From assembly GCA_025363575.1 (NCBI GenBank), contig JANYDM010000086.1:1-64000 (forward strand): a DNA stretch of 64,000 nt, written 5' to 3'. Below the pieces are notes generated by a model. It saw only the letters and a program-made list of their open reading frames with translations. It was not told the DNA's origin and searched no databases. Positions 38,399 to 48,086 of this stretch are shown one piece after another. Numbering within the stretch: the stretch's first letter is position 1; the number at the start of each line of letters is the position of its first letter. The translations under genes were made by a program, and so were the position numbers. This stretch comes from Betaproteobacteria bacterium. GTDB taxonomy: Bacteria > Pseudomonadota > Gammaproteobacteria > Burkholderiales > SG8-41.

Positions 38399-39997
38399 TC
38401 ATGCACGCGCGGAATCCTGCAAAATCATTTCGGCCGCCTTCTCGGCGATCATCACGACCGGCGCGTTCGTATTGCCGGACACCAGAGTCGGCATGATAGA
38501 CGCGTCAACCACGCGCAGGCCCGCGACGCCGCGCACGTTAAGACGCCCGTCTACCACTGCCAGAGGATCGGAGCCCATTTTGCAAGTGCCGACCGGGTGG
38601 AAGATCGTCGCGCCGTAGTTGCGCACAAACTCGAGTATCTCCTCGTCGCTTTGCGCGCCGTCTCCCGGCCGGTACTCATCGCCGACGAGTGCCTCCAGCG
38701 CGCGGGTGCGTGCGAGCCTGCGCGCGACCTTCACGCCTTCGACCATGGTGCGGCAATCAACTTCGGTCGTCAGGTAATTCGGGCGCATGGCGGGCGCCGC
38801 CAGCGGATCTCTCGACTTGATCATCACCGTGCCGCGCGATGTCGGCCGCAGCTGGCACATCGAAAACGTGCAGCCCGGCCACGGGTGCGTTTTGGCGCCC
38901 GCCATCTCGGCCGACAGCGCCGCGAAGTGAAACTGGATGTCGGGTGTTGCCGCCTCGGGCAATGCGCGCGTGAACATGCCGCCGTAATTGATGCCGATCG
39001 CGATGGGGCCGCTGCGATGCGCGAGCCACTGCCAGCCCATTTTCGTGCGACCCCACAGGCTGCGCAAATCATCGTTAAGCGTGATCGGCTTTTTCACCTT
39101 GTACATGATGCGCGCCTGCAAATGGTCCTGCAGGTTTTCGCCGACACCGGCCAGCCCATGCACTACCGGTATGCCGTGGGCTTGCAGAAAGTCGGCGCGG
39201 CCTATGCCCGACAGCTGAAGCAGCTGCGGGCTTTGCAGCGCGCCCGCCGCGAGCAGCACTTCACGCCCGGCGCGCGCTTCGCACTCCCTGCCGTGCTGCC
39301 GGTAGCGCACGCCGGTCGCGCGCTTGCCATCCATCACGAGTGATGTTGCGCGCGCTTCGGTTTCGACCCGCAAATTAGCGCGCTTGCGCACAGGCTTTAG
39401 ATAACCGCTCGCGGTCGAGCAACGCCAGCCGTTGCGCGTGAACAACTGGTAGTAGCCGGCGCCTTCCTGCTCTGCCCCGTTAAAATCGTCATTGCGCGGA
39501 ACGCCCAGCTCGCTGGCGCCGGCAATGATGGCGTCCATCAACGGATGGTGCTCGCCGATATCGGAGCAGGCAAGCGGACCGTCGCCGCCGTGAAACTCGC
39601 CCGCCCCGCGTGAGTTACCCTCGCTCTTGATGAAATACGGCAGCACGTCATCCCAGCCCCAGCCGGTATTGCCGAGTGCTGCCCACTGATCGTAATCCTG
39701 GTGCTGGCCGCGCACGTAGATTAACCCGTTGATCGAGCTCGAGCCGCCGAGCCCGCGGCCGCGCGGCCAATAGATCTCGCGATTGTTCATGCCGGGCTCG
39801 GGCTCGGTATGGAAGCCCCAGTTGTAAACCGGGTGAAACATGGTCTTCGCATAGCCGATCGGAAGATGTATCCACAAACTGGCGTCGCGCGGACCTGCTT
39901 CAAGCAGCAGAACGGAGTACCTGCCGTTCTCGCTCAGGCGGTTGGCTAGCACGCAGCCGGCCGAGCCGGCGCCGACGATGACGTAATCGTAAATCAC
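38399..39997 (-). CDS. GMC-family FAD-dependent alcohol dehydrogenase
   Basis: A 532-residue flavoprotein. The FAD motif is YVIVGAGSAGCVLANRLSE; GMC signatures GRGLGGSSSINGLIYVRG and GALQSPQLLQLSGIG are intact; the catalytic His and Asn lie in IFHPVGTCKMG and VSGNTNAPV. Members oxidise choline, alkanols or other alcohols. Next to an MFS transporter and xsc, it could act as an isethionate dehydrogenase like IseJ of Cupriavidus, also a GMC flavoprotein, but motifs alone do not set the substrate. Confidence 0.9.
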   Translation of the reverse strand: MIYDYVIVGAGSAGCVLANRLSENGRYSVLLLEAGPRDASLWIHLPIGYAKTMFHPVYNWGFHTEPEPGMNNREIYWPRGRGLGGSSSINGLIYVRGQHQDYDQWAALGNTGWGWDDVLPYFIKSEGNSRGAGEFHGGDGPLACSDIGEHHPLMDAIIAGASELGVPRNDDFNGAEQEGAGYYQLFTRNGWRCSTASGYLKPVRKRANLRVETEARATSLVMDGKRATGVRYRQHGRECEARAGREVLLAAGALQSPQLLQLSGIGRADFLQAHGIPVVHGLAGVGENLQDHLQARIMYKVKKPITLNDDLRSLWGRTKMGWQWLAHRSGPIAIGINYGGMFTRALPEAATPDIQFHFAALSAEMAGAKTHPWPGCTFSMCQLRPTSRGTVMIKSRDPLAAPAMRPNYLTTEVDCRTMVEGVKVARRLARTRALEALVGDEYRPGDGAQSDEEILEFVRNYGATIFHPVGTCKMGSDPLAVVDGRLNVRGVAGLRVVDASIMPTLVSGNTNAPVVMIAEKAAEMILQDSARA

Positions 39998-40053
39998 GAG
40001 TTACCGCAGACAGCGTTTAACCGAACGAACTCGCGCCGGCTGCTGACCGCCCA

Positions 40054-41343
40054 TTATCGAAGCTTCTGCGGTACCACGGGCCGCGCGGCCATCGCGCAGA
40101 TCGCGCTCACCACGCCGGCGAACACGACATACGCGCAGATCAGCCACGGCTCGCCATTGCCTTTGGCGAGCAATGCCGTGGCGATGATAGGCGTGATGCC
40201 GCTCGCGAAGATGCCGGAAAATTGATACACGAACGAAATCCCCGTGTAGCGAACGCGCGGATCGAACAGCTCGGAAAAGAGGGCGGCTTCAGGTCCGTAG
40301 ACTGCTGCATAAAAAATCCCGAACGGGATGACCATCGACAACCACAGCGTGGTGGTGTCGACGCCCGGCGCGGCGACGGAAAACAGCCAGTAGACCGACG
40401 ACGCGGTGACTAGCGACCCGACCGCGTAGACTTTGCGGCGGCCAATGCGGTCGGACAGCATGCCGAAGAAGGGTATCGTCACTATCATTGTCAGCGCGGC
40501 GAGCGTGACGCCGAACAGCGCGGTCTGGCGCGGAATCTTCATGGTGTTCGCGAGATAGCCGATGGAAAAGACCGCAAGGACGTTGAAAAACACGCCGTCG
40601 ATGTAACGCGCGCCCATGCCGAGCAACACGTTTTTCGGATAGGTGCGCATCATGTCGACGAACGGCACCTTCGCTTGCTGTCCCGCCTCTTTAACGCGGA
40701 CGAATTCGGGCGTTTCAATTATCCGCAGCCGGATATACAGACCGACGGCGACCAGCACGATGCTCACCAGAAAAGCGACTCGCCAGCCCCAGGCCATGAA
40801 CTGAGCTTCGGGCAGTTGCGACAACAGCGCGACGAAACCCGAGCTCAGGCACAGGCCGATCGCGAGGCCGATTTGCGGAATACTCGCGTACAGGCCGCGC
40901 TTTTCCGGCGGGGCATATTCGAATGCCATCAGCACTGCGCCGCCCCATTCGCCGCCGAGGCCGATGCCCTGGAAAATGCGCATGACGAGCAGCAGGATGG
41001 GCGCCCACACCCCGATCTGGTCGTACGTGGGAATCAACCCGATCAGAAAGGTCGCCACGCCCATGATCATCAGCGTGATCACCAGCACGCTCTTGCGGCC
41101 GATTCTGTCGCCGAAATGGCCGAAGACGATGCCGCCCAGCGGACGCGTCACGAAGCCGACGGCAAACGTCGTGTAGGCGAGCAGCGTCGATACGAGCGGA
41201 TCGCCCGTCGGAAAAAACAATTTGTTGAAAACGATGCCGGCGACGACGCCGTAGAGAAAGAAATCGTACCACTCGATCGTGGCCCCGATCAGGCTCGACA
41301 ATATGACCCGGCGAAGATTGGCATCCTGCGGTTGCGTAGACAT
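40054..41343 (-). CDS. MFS transporter, metabolite:H+ symporter (MHS) type
   Basis: A 429-residue transporter with about twelve membrane helices. The MFS motif between helices 2 and 3 is GHFGDRIGRKSVLV, and SLIGATIEWYDFFLYG at the start is typical of MHS proteins that import organic acids or betaines with protons. It is the first gene of the minus-strand block ending at xsc and may import the sulfonate substrate. Confidence 0.92.
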   Translation of the reverse strand: MSTQPQDANLRRVILSSLIGATIEWYDFFLYGVVAGIVFNKLFFPTGDPLVSTLLAYTTFAVGFVTRPLGGIVFGHFGDRIGRKSVLVITLMIMGVATFLIGLIPTYDQIGVWAPILLLVMRIFQGIGLGGEWGGAVLMAFEYAPPEKRGLYASIPQIGLAIGLCLSSGFVALLSQLPEAQFMAWGWRVAFLVSIVLVAVGLYIRLRIIETPEFVRVKEAGQQAKVPFVDMMRTYPKNVLLGMGARYIDGVFFNVLAVFSIGYLANTMKIPRQTALFGVTLAALTMIVTIPFFGMLSDRIGRRKVYAVGSLVTASSVYWLFSVAAPGVDTTTLWLSMVIPFGIFYAAVYGPEAALFSELFDPRVRYTGISFVYQFSGIFASGITPIIATALLAKGNGEPWLICAYVVFAGVVSAICAMAARPVVPQKLR

Positions 41344-41575
41344 GTGGCTCCTCCCGTTGTTTTATGTGGGCCCGGCCGCAGTCTCGCGCTGACGTACCGG
41401 ATTCGACATCGTCGACGGCGCGCGATGCCCGCATCACAAGCGCATGTCGCCATTTCAGTATTGCACGCGATATTGCGAGTGTCTAGCGAGGGGCCGCGCC
41501 GGTTAGAATGTTCTTGCGGCAGTTCTTCCCTGTCGCCTGCGCCATATATATCGATCTCACGGGGATGGACAGACA

Positions 41576-42352
41576 TTGACCTCGATTGAAACGCTGCCGC
41601 TGGCCGTTATCGCATGGCTGACCCTGGCGATAGTTTTGTCCGGGTTTATCCAGGGCGCGCTCGGTTTCGGCTTTCCATTCATCGCCACGCCGATGATCGC
41701 GATGGTGGTCGACATGCGCACCGCGGTCATTTTCGTGCTGCTGCCGACACTCGCGACCGTCGTCATCACGCTTCTGACCAGCGGGCCGCTCGGGCCGGTC
41801 ATGAAGCGGTTCTGGATGATGCCGGTCTACGCCACCTGCGGCGCGCTCGCCGGCACGTGGCTTTTCGTCGCAGCGCCCGCTGCGCCATACCAGCTGCTGC
41901 TCGCGTTGGTCATCGTCGTCTATCTGAATCTCGACCGCTTCACCCGCGGCGAATGGCCCTCGATCCGGCGGCACGAGCGCGCGTTCGGCCCGCTGGCCGG
42001 CACGGTCGCCGGACTTTTTGAAGGCACGGCGAATGTTGCCGCGCCACCGCTCATCATTTACTACCTCGCGCTCGGCATCGCTCCCGCGCTGATGGTGCAG
42101 GCCATGCAAATCTGCTTCATGGTCGGCAAGACAACGCAATTTGCGGTGCTGACTCTGCACGGCGGCGTTTCGTCAGGACAGTGGATTGCGACGTTGCCTT
42201 TTTGCGCAATCGCGGTGGCGGCCGGAATTGCCGGCGCGCGAATGCGCGATCGCATCGATGCCGCTATGTTTCGCCGCTGGGTCAAGGGCGCGCTCGCTTT
42301 GATTGCCGTTTCGTTGCTCGCACAATATGCGTATCAATGCTGGCACGGATGA
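41576..42352 (+). CDS. TauE/SafE-family sulfite-exporter-like protein
   Basis: A 258-residue membrane protein with about eight hydrophobic segments; FIQGALGFGFPFIATPM in the first repeat is typical of the family. Members export sulfite or sulfoacetate formed during sulfonate breakdown. It diverges from the MFS gene at the head of the xsc block. No in-frame ATG exists; TTG 41576 follows ACGGGGA at about 10 nt. An ATG at 41565 is out of frame and terminates immediately. Confidence 0.85.
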   Translation: MTSIETLPLAVIAWLTLAIVLSGFIQGALGFGFPFIATPMIAMVVDMRTAVIFVLLPTLATVVITLLTSGPLGPVMKRFWMMPVYATCGALAGTWLFVAAPAAPYQLLLALVIVVYLNLDRFTRGEWPSIRRHERAFGPLAGTVAGLFEGTANVAAPPLIIYYLALGIAPALMVQAMQICFMVGKTTQFAVLTLHGGVSSGQWIATLPFCAIAVAAGIAGARMRDRIDAAMFRRWVKGALALIAVSLLAQYAYQCWHG

Positions 42353-42375
42353 GCGCCGTGCGCGGCACAAATAAA

Positions 42376-42400
42376 AAAGGGAGCCGCGGCTCCCTTCTTT
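42376..42400. terminator. Bidirectional terminator between the tauE-like gene and grxD
   Basis: The perfect stem GGGAGCCGCGGCTCCC (42379-42394) has an A tract before it and a T-rich run after it, so it can end transcripts from both converging genes. Confidence 0.85.
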
Positions 42401-42419
42401 GTCGCTTCGGCTGCGCAGC

Positions 42420-42728
42420 TTATGGCTGCAGCACCTTTTTCAGTTCGCCGCTCTCATACATTTCGCGCAGGATATCCGAGCCGCCGATGAATTCGCCGTT
42501 CACGTACAGCTGCGGAATGGTCGGCCAGCTCGCGTATTCTTTGATGCCCTGGCGGATGTCCGGGTTTTCGAGCACGTTGACCGAAAAGAATTTCTCGACC
42601 CCGCACGCACGCAGGATGCCCACAACGTTGGCCGAAAAGCCGCATTGGGGAAAATCGGGCGAACCCTTCATGTACAGCACGACCGGGTTCTTGGTCACCT
42701 GCTCTTTAATAACGTCTTGAACGCTCAT
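42420..42728 (-). CDS. grxD: Monothiol glutaredoxin (Grx4/GrxD type)
   Basis: A 102-residue glutaredoxin with the monothiol CGFS motif (Cys29), TVxQ-type WPTIPQLYVNGEFIGGSDI and a glutathione-binding pocket. Such proteins carry [2Fe-2S] clusters between scaffold and acceptor proteins. CAGGAG precedes the ATG. Order hemA-prfA-prmC-grxD is typical of betaproteobacteria. Confidence 0.96.
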   Translation of the reverse strand: MSVQDVIKEQVTKNPVVLYMKGSPDFPQCGFSANVVGILRACGVEKFFSVNVLENPDIRQGIKEYASWPTIPQLYVNGEFIGGSDILREMYESGELKKVLQP

Positions 42729-42763
42729 GCTAACTCCTGAATACTTGAGTGAATTGATATGGT

Positions 42764-42793
42764 ATTTTACAGGCTGATGTGCATCTGCGTCAA
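42764..42793 (-). promoter_or_regulatory. Probable sigma70 promoter of grxD
   Basis: On the minus strand TTGACG (42788-42793) and TAAAAT (42764-42769) are 18 bp apart; the start would be near 42757, 29 nt before the ATG. The -35 box overlaps the prmC stop region. Confidence 0.6.
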
Positions 42794-43614
42794 GGCGCGC
42801 GCCGCTGCCCGCCGCTGATCCGTTCTATCCCGACCAGATCTTCGCGCGAAAAGACAGCGTGGAAACCAGCCGCGCCAAGCAATTTACGGCAGCGTTCCGC
42901 GTGATCGTAACCATGCTCGATTGCGAGCCAGCCATCACGGTTCAGATAGCGCGGCGCGGCTGCGGCAATTGCGCGAATGCAATCCAGTCCATCGGCTCCC
43001 GCCACCAGCGCGGCCGCCGGCTCGGAGCGCAGATCGCCTGCGCTCAGATGCGGATCGCCAGCAGCTATGTAGGGCGGATTGGCAACGATCACGTCGAAGC
43101 GCTTGTCGCGGAGCGCAGAGAACCAGTCGCTCTTAATTAACTCGAGATTAGCGGTAGCGTGGTGCGCCGAATTTTCGCGCGCGATTGCGAGCGCGGCCGC
43201 GCTGCTCTCGACCGCTACCACTGTCGCGCCCGCGCAATTTTTCGCTACCGCGATCGCAATGCAGCCGCTGCCGGTGCCGAGATCGAGGACGCTACATGCG
43301 CGTCCGGCGCCGCAGCGCTCGAGTGCAAACTCCACCAGCAACTCCGTCTCCGGCCGCGGAATCAGCACCGCCGGCGTCACCTTGAACTCAAGGCTGAAAA
43401 ACTCGCGCGTGCCGACTATGTACGCGACCGGTTCGCCCGCGGCGCGGCGCGCGACCAAGGCCGCGAACGCAGCGTTGTGCTCGGCGCTCAGCTTTTCATT
43501 CGCATGCGCGATGAGGTACGCATCGTTAACGCCGCAGACATGACGCAGCAGCGCGCGCGCATCGACAGCGTCGAGTCGCGCCGTGGCCAGTGCCTGCGCT
43601 ATCGTCAACGGCAT
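42790..43614 (-). CDS. prmC: Release-factor glutamine methyltransferase
   Basis: A 274-residue SAM methyltransferase that modifies the GGQ glutamine of release factors. SAM motif VLDLGTGSGCIAIAVAK, catalytic NPPY in VANPPYIAAGDPHL and the substrate-recognition IPRPETELLVE are intact. It lies 13 nt after its substrate gene prfA. Confidence 0.95.
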   Translation of the reverse strand: MPLTIAQALATARLDAVDARALLRHVCGVNDAYLIAHANEKLSAEHNAAFAALVARRAAGEPVAYIVGTREFFSLEFKVTPAVLIPRPETELLVEFALERCGAGRACSVLDLGTGSGCIAIAVAKNCAGATVVAVESSAAALAIARENSAHHATANLELIKSDWFSALRDKRFDVIVANPPYIAAGDPHLSAGDLRSEPAAALVAGADGLDCIRAIAAAAPRYLNRDGWLAIEHGYDHAERCRKLLGAAGFHAVFSREDLVGIERISGGQRRAP

Positions 43615-43627
43615 CGCGGAAAAAGTC

Positions 43628-44719
43628 TTACGCGGGCTGCGTTTCTTCGCCCAACGCAGCCAGCTGCTCCGCCTGGTGCTCGGAACTCAGCGCGCCGGTC
43701 AGCTCGTCGAGATCGCCGTCCATGACGGATGCGATCTTGTAGAGCGTGAGATTGATCCGGTGATCGGTAACGCGGCCCTGCGGGAAATTGTAGGTGCGTA
43801 TGCGCTCGGAGCGGTCGCCGCTGCCGATCAGCGATTTGCGCGTGGCGGCGGTTTTTTGATTCTGCGCGCGCACCTGTGCATCCTTGATGCGCGCGGCCAG
43901 CACCGCCAGCGCACGCGCCTTGTTCTTGTGCTGCGAGCGGTCGTCCTGGCATTCCACCACGATGCCGGTCGGCAAATGCGTGATGCGGATTGCCGAATCG
44001 GTCTTGTTGATGTGCTGACCGCCCGCGCCCGAGGCGCGGAACGTGTCGATGCGCATCTCAGCAGGATTCAACACGACATCCGCCACCGCATCGACTTCGG
44101 GCAGCACGGCGACAGTGCATGCCGACGTATGAATTCTGCCCTGCGTCTCGGTCGTGGGGACACGCTGTACGCGATGGCCGCCGGACTCGAACTTGAGCTT
44201 GGAATACGCACCCTGCCCGGCAATGCGCGCGATGACTTCCTTGTAGCCGCCGAGCTCGCTCTGGCTCTGCGACATGATTTCGACCTGCCACTTCTTGCGC
44301 TCGGCAAAGCGCGTGTACATGCGAAAGAGATCGGCCGAGAACAGCGCCGATTCGTCGCCGCCGGTGCCGGCGCGGATTTCGAGAAAAATATTGCGCTCGT
44401 CGTTGGGATCTTTCGGCAGCAGCTCTCTTTGCAGATCGGCTTCGAGCTTCTCGAGCCGCGCGCGTGCTTCCTTGATCTCGCTTTCGCCGAATTCGCGCAT
44501 CGCCGGGTCGGTGACCATTTCTTCCGCCGCGCGCATATCGTCTTCGCTTTGCCGGTACGACTTGTAGAGTTCGACGACCGGCGTGATCTCCGCATGCTCG
44601 CGCGTAAGCTTGCGGTAGTTGTCCATGCTGGCGGTGGCGTTCTCAGAGCTCAGCAGGCCGTTCAGCTCTTCCAGCCGCAGCGTGAGCTGCTGCAGCTTGG
44701 CGGCGATGCTCTCTTTCAT
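43628..44719 (-). CDS. prfA: Peptide chain release factor 1
   Basis: A 363-residue release factor recognising UAA and UAG. The GGQ motif is in [15 protein letters not shown] and the codon-recognition PxT-type loop in [15 protein letters not shown]. Its start overlaps the hemA stop by 4 bases (ATGA), giving translational coupling. Confidence 0.97.
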   Translation of the reverse strand: MKESIAAKLQQLTLRLEELNGLLSSENATASMDNYRKLTREHAEITPVVELYKSYRQSEDDMRAAEEMVTDPAMREFGESEIKEARARLEKLEADLQRELLPKDPNDERNIFLEIRAGTGGDESALFSADLFRMYTRFAERKKWQVEIMSQSQSELGGYKEVIARIAGQGAYSKLKFESGGHRVQRVPTTETQGRIHTSACTVAVLPEVDAVADVVLNPAEMRIDTFRASGAGGQHINKTDSAIRITHLPTGIVVECQDDRSQHKNKARALAVLAARIKDAQVRAQNQKTAATRKSLIGSGDRSERIRTYNFPQGRVTDHRINLTLYKIASVMDGDLDELTGALSSEHQAEQLAALGEETQPA

Positions 44720-45969
44720 TCCGACTGCTTCAGTTGATAAAGCCGCCGTAGCATGTTCACGAGCTGCTCGCGGTCATCGTCTTTGGCATGGTTTAGCGCA
44801 TGCGTCGGCGCGTGCAGAAATTTGTTGGTGAGTGAATGACTCAGCTGCTCGAGCACCTGCTGCGCGTTATCGCCGCGCGCGAGGCTGCGCACCGCGCGCT
44901 CGACTTCATGACGCCGCGCGCGCTCCGCGTCGTCGCGCAACGCGCGGATCGTCGGCACCAACTCGCGATTGTCGAACCACTGCATGAAATCGCCGACCTG
45001 CGTTTCGATGATGGCCTCGGCCTGCGCCACGGCCGATTCGCGGATGTCGAGCCCTTCGCGCGCCATGCTGCCCAGATCGTCCACGGTGCATAGAAACACG
45101 TCGTCGAGCGCACCGACTTCGGCCTCGACGTCGCGCGGCACTGCGAGATCGATAAGAAGCAGCGGCCGATGCTTGCGCGCGCGCAACGCGGACTCGATCA
45201 GCCCCTTGCCTATGATGGGCAGCATGCTTGCCGTGCACGAGACGATGATGTCGTGCACCGCAAGCTGCGATGGCAGATCGTTGAGGCTGATGGCACGGCC
45301 GCGGAAGCGCTCGGCGAGATGCTGAGCTCGCTCCACCGTGCGGTTGGCGAATGTCATGTGACGCGGATGGCGCGCGCCGAAATGCGTCGCCGTCAGCTCG
45401 ATCATTTCGCCGGCGCCGATGAACAACGCGCTTTGCTCGGCGATGCTGGGATAGATGCGCTCGGCGAAACGCACGGCGGCGGACGCCATGGACACCGTGC
45501 TCGCGCCGATGTCGGTTTCGGAACGCACTGCCTTGGCAACAGAAAACGTGCGCTGGAACAATTTGTTCAGCAGCAATCCGAGCGTGCCGGCCTGTTCGGC
45601 GGTGCGCACCGCATCCTTGAACTGGCCCAGGATCTGCGGCTCGCCCAGCACCATCGAATCAAGACCGCTGGCGACGCGGAATGCATGCTTGACCGCATGC
45701 TCGCGCGGCAATTGATACATGTAGGGCTCGAGATGCCGCGCTTTCAGCTGATGATAGTTCGCGAGCCAATCCAACGCCTGCCGCGGCTCCGCGGTGTCGC
45801 AATAGATCTCAGTGCGATTGCACGTCGAGATGATCGCGGCTTCCTTGACCGGATTGCGCTCGACGAGGTCGCGCAATGCCTGCACCAGATTTTCGGCGTG
45901 AAAAACCACCTGCTCGCGCAACGCAAGCGGCGCGGTCTGGTGGTTGATGCCGAAAGCGAATAGCTGCAT
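44716..45969 (-). CDS. hemA: Glutamyl-tRNA reductase
   Basis: A 417-residue NADPH enzyme that reduces glutamyl-tRNA to glutamate-1-semialdehyde, the first step of C5 heme synthesis. The N-terminus [13 protein letters not shown], catalytic cysteine in STCNRTEIY and the NADPH loop [15 protein letters not shown] are typical. The ATG at 45969 ([10 protein letters not shown]) is chosen over one 9 bases upstream. Confidence 0.95.
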   Translation of the reverse strand: MQLFAFGINHQTAPLALREQVVFHAENLVQALRDLVERNPVKEAAIISTCNRTEIYCDTAEPRQALDWLANYHQLKARHLEPYMYQLPREHAVKHAFRVASGLDSMVLGEPQILGQFKDAVRTAEQAGTLGLLLNKLFQRTFSVAKAVRSETDIGASTVSMASAAVRFAERIYPSIAEQSALFIGAGEMIELTATHFGARHPRHMTFANRTVERAQHLAERFRGRAISLNDLPSQLAVHDIIVSCTASMLPIIGKGLIESALRARKHRPLLLIDLAVPRDVEAEVGALDDVFLCTVDDLGSMAREGLDIRESAVAQAEAIIETQVGDFMQWFDNRELVPTIRALRDDAERARRHEVERAVRSLARGDNAQQVLEQLSHSLTNKFLHAPTHALNHAKDDDREQLVNMLRRLYQLKQSE

Positions 45970-45993
45970 GGCCGGCAAGTCGCTGAATCAAGG

Positions 45994-46008
45994 GGCTATA
46001 TTATAGCC
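45994..46008 (-). promoter_or_regulatory. Palindromic -10 region of the hemA promoter
   Basis: GGCTATA-T-TATAGCC is a perfect 15-bp palindrome. On the minus strand it contains TATAAT (46000-46005), placed about 30 nt before the hemA start. No convincing -35 box is visible, which may point to an activator or to an operator overlapping the promoter. Confidence 0.45.
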
Positions 46009-46061
46009 GCACTGGGCTGACCCCAGCAGAAAACAACCGCGCGGCGCGCGCGGTGCAGCGG

Positions 46062-47030
46062 TCACTCCACTTTGATTTTCGCCACCCGCGCGATCTCCGC
46101 GTAGCGCTTCAATTCCGCGTCGATGAACTGCCTGAATTCCGCCGGCGAGTTGCCGATGAGCTCGTAGCTTCCGGCGACGAGATACTCTTTGACTTTCGGC
46201 GCCTGGATCGCTTTGCGAATCTCGGCGTTGAGGCGGGCGACGATGGCCGCCGGCGTGTTGGCCGGCGCAAACCATCCCTGCCAGCCAGTGCGCATCTCGA
46301 AGCCGGGCAGCGCGGCTTCGGCTATCGTCGGCACGTCCGGCATGCCATCCCAGCGCGTTGCGCCGGTGAACCCCAGCGCGCGCAACTTGCCGTCGCGAAT
46401 ATGCTGTGCAACCGATGGCGGCGGCTGAAACGTTGCGGCGACTTCACCGCTGAGTGCGGCAATCACGGCTTGCGGCACGCCTTTGTACGGCACGTGGATC
46501 ATATGGATGCCGGCGCGCGCATTGAAGAGCTCGCCGAGAAAATGCTGGGGATTGCCGGCGCCGGCGGTGCTGTAGGTCACAGGCTTCGCTGGATTTTTTG
46601 CAAGCGCAATCAGCTCGCGCACCGTGTGCGCGGCGACCGACGGATGCACCACCAGCAAATAACCGCTGCCCGCCGCGACGTTGGTGATTGGCGCGAAGTC
46701 TTTGCGCACGTCGTACGAAATCTTCGGGTAGACGACCTGGTTGACCACAATGCTGCTGGGTGAAAACAACAGCGTGTAGCCGTCGGCCGCGGCCTTGGCC
46801 GCGATTTCGATGCCGATGATGCCGTTCGCGCCCGCGCGGTTATCCACCACGAACGTGCGTCCGAGCTGGCTCTCGAGCTGCGCAGCCTGCAGCCGCGCGA
46901 TGGTGTCAACGTTGCCGCCGGCGGGAAAATTCACGACGACGCGGATCGGCCGGTCAGGATAGGTCTGCGCATTGACCGCGCCGCCTGCGGCGAGCATCGC
47001 GAGCAAAATCCAGCCATTTGAATCTTTCAT
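46062..47030 (-). CDS. Bug/TctC-family periplasmic solute-binding protein
   Basis: A 322-residue receptor with signal peptide (cleavage near AVNAQ), IRVVVNFPAGGNVDTIAR, VVDNRAGANGIIG and HVPYKGVPQAVIA segments and the family's C-terminal ARVAKIKVE. ATG 47030 overlaps the preceding Bug gene's stop by 4 bases (ATGA), so the pair forms one unit. No TctAB genes are nearby. The pair is divergent from a GntR regulator. Confidence 0.92.
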   Translation of the reverse strand: MKDSNGWILLAMLAAGGAVNAQTYPDRPIRVVVNFPAGGNVDTIARLQAAQLESQLGRTFVVDNRAGANGIIGIEIAAKAAADGYTLLFSPSSIVVNQVVYPKISYDVRKDFAPITNVAAGSGYLLVVHPSVAAHTVRELIALAKNPAKPVTYSTAGAGNPQHFLGELFNARAGIHMIHVPYKGVPQAVIAALSGEVAATFQPPPSVAQHIRDGKLRALGFTGATRWDGMPDVPTIAEAALPGFEMRTGWQGWFAPANTPAAIVARLNAEIRKAIQAPKVKEYLVAGSYELIGNSPAEFRQFIDAELKRYAEIARVAKIKVE

Positions 47031-47977
47031 TCTGGTTTCATGTCCAGTTGTCGAGCCAGCTTGCGCCATTTCGCGATGTCGTCGCGGATAAACGCCGCAA
47101 ATTCGGCGGGCGTGCCCGGCCACGTCTCCGCGCCGATGGAAGCGAAGCGTTCCCTGGTCTGCGGCAGCGCGAGCGCTGCGTTGAGCGCTCCATTCAATTT
47201 CGCGATAACGTCGCGCGACAGTCCCGCGGGACCGAACACGCCGGAATAAGTAATCGATTCGGCGTCCCTTACACCCGACTCCGCAAGCGTTGGAACAGCC
47301 GGAAACAGCGTTGCGCGTTTCTGCGTACCGACCGCGAGCGCGCGCAGCTTGCCCGATCTGATGTGGACCGCCGCGGACGACATCTGGTCGAACATGGAAT
47401 CGATGTGACCTCCCATCAGGTCGATCAGACCCGGGCCCGAGCCTTTGTAATAGCGGACCAGCACGACCTTGATGCCGGTTCGGTACTGGAAGAGGTCGCA
47501 GGCGCGGCTGGTCCCGGCGCCGCCGAGCGTAATTTGACCGGGGCGCGCCTTCGCGAGCGCAATGTACTCCTGCACGTTGCCGGCCGGCAACGCCGGGTGC
47601 ACGAGCAGTACCGCCGGCACGTTCGATACGAAACCGATCGGCGTGAGATCGGTCAGCGCATCATATGGATTTTTTGGATAGAGAATGGGCGCCAGCGTGA
47701 TCGGGCCCGTCGCGCCCAGCGCCAGCGTGTACCCATCGGGCGCGCTCTTCGCGACACGATCGATGCCGATGGTGCCGCCAGCGCCACCGTAGTTTTCGAT
47801 CACCACGGGCTGACCGATGAGTTCCGCCAGTTGCGGTCCCACAATGCGGGCGGTGATGTCGAGATTGCCGCCCGGCGCGTAAGGCACCACCATGCGCACG
47901 GGCTTGTCAGGGTACGGCTGTGCATAGGCGATGCCCGCCGACGCCACAAACAGCGCAACAGCGATCCAGCGGCGCAT
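47027..47977 (-). CDS. Bug/TctC-family periplasmic solute-binding protein
   Basis: A 316-residue receptor with signal peptide ending near GIAYAQ, VRMVVPYAPGGNLDITAR and VVIENYGGAGGTIG. The usual HVPYKG segment reads LVRYYKGSGPGLID, a divergence that could change ligand contacts. The ATG at 47977 follows GAGGAGGTGG, a strong ribosome-binding site. First gene of a two-Bug operon facing the GntR gene. Confidence 0.92.
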   Translation of the reverse strand: MRRWIAVALFVASAGIAYAQPYPDKPVRMVVPYAPGGNLDITARIVGPQLAELIGQPVVIENYGGAGGTIGIDRVAKSAPDGYTLALGATGPITLAPILYPKNPYDALTDLTPIGFVSNVPAVLLVHPALPAGNVQEYIALAKARPGQITLGGAGTSRACDLFQYRTGIKVVLVRYYKGSGPGLIDLMGGHIDSMFDQMSSAAVHIRSGKLRALAVGTQKRATLFPAVPTLAESGVRDAESITYSGVFGPAGLSRDVIAKLNGALNAALALPQTRERFASIGAETWPGTPAEFAAFIRDDIAKWRKLARQLDMKPE

Positions 47978-48037
47978 TCCACCTCCTCGTGAAGATCCGC
48001 CGCGTTGTCGCATGACGGCTTGTCACTCTAAAGTTTA

Positions 48038-48080
48038 ATCGATATTATTTGTTTATAAAACTTTTTATCGATATTATCAA
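48038..48080. promoter_or_regulatory. Divergent overlapping promoters with an 11-bp direct repeat (putative GntR operator)
   Basis: An AT-rich stretch in GC-rich surroundings holds two exact copies of ATCGATATTAT at 48038-48048 and 48067-48077. Rightward boxes TTGTTT (48049-48054) and TATTAT (48072-48077) are 17 bp apart and place the start within a few bases of the GntR ATG at 48087. Leftward boxes TTGATA (48075-48080) and TATAAA (48052-48057), also 17 bp apart, would serve the Bug pair. One repeat covers the rightward -10 box, so autoregulation is likely. Confidence 0.6.
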
Positions 48081-48086
48081 TTTCTA

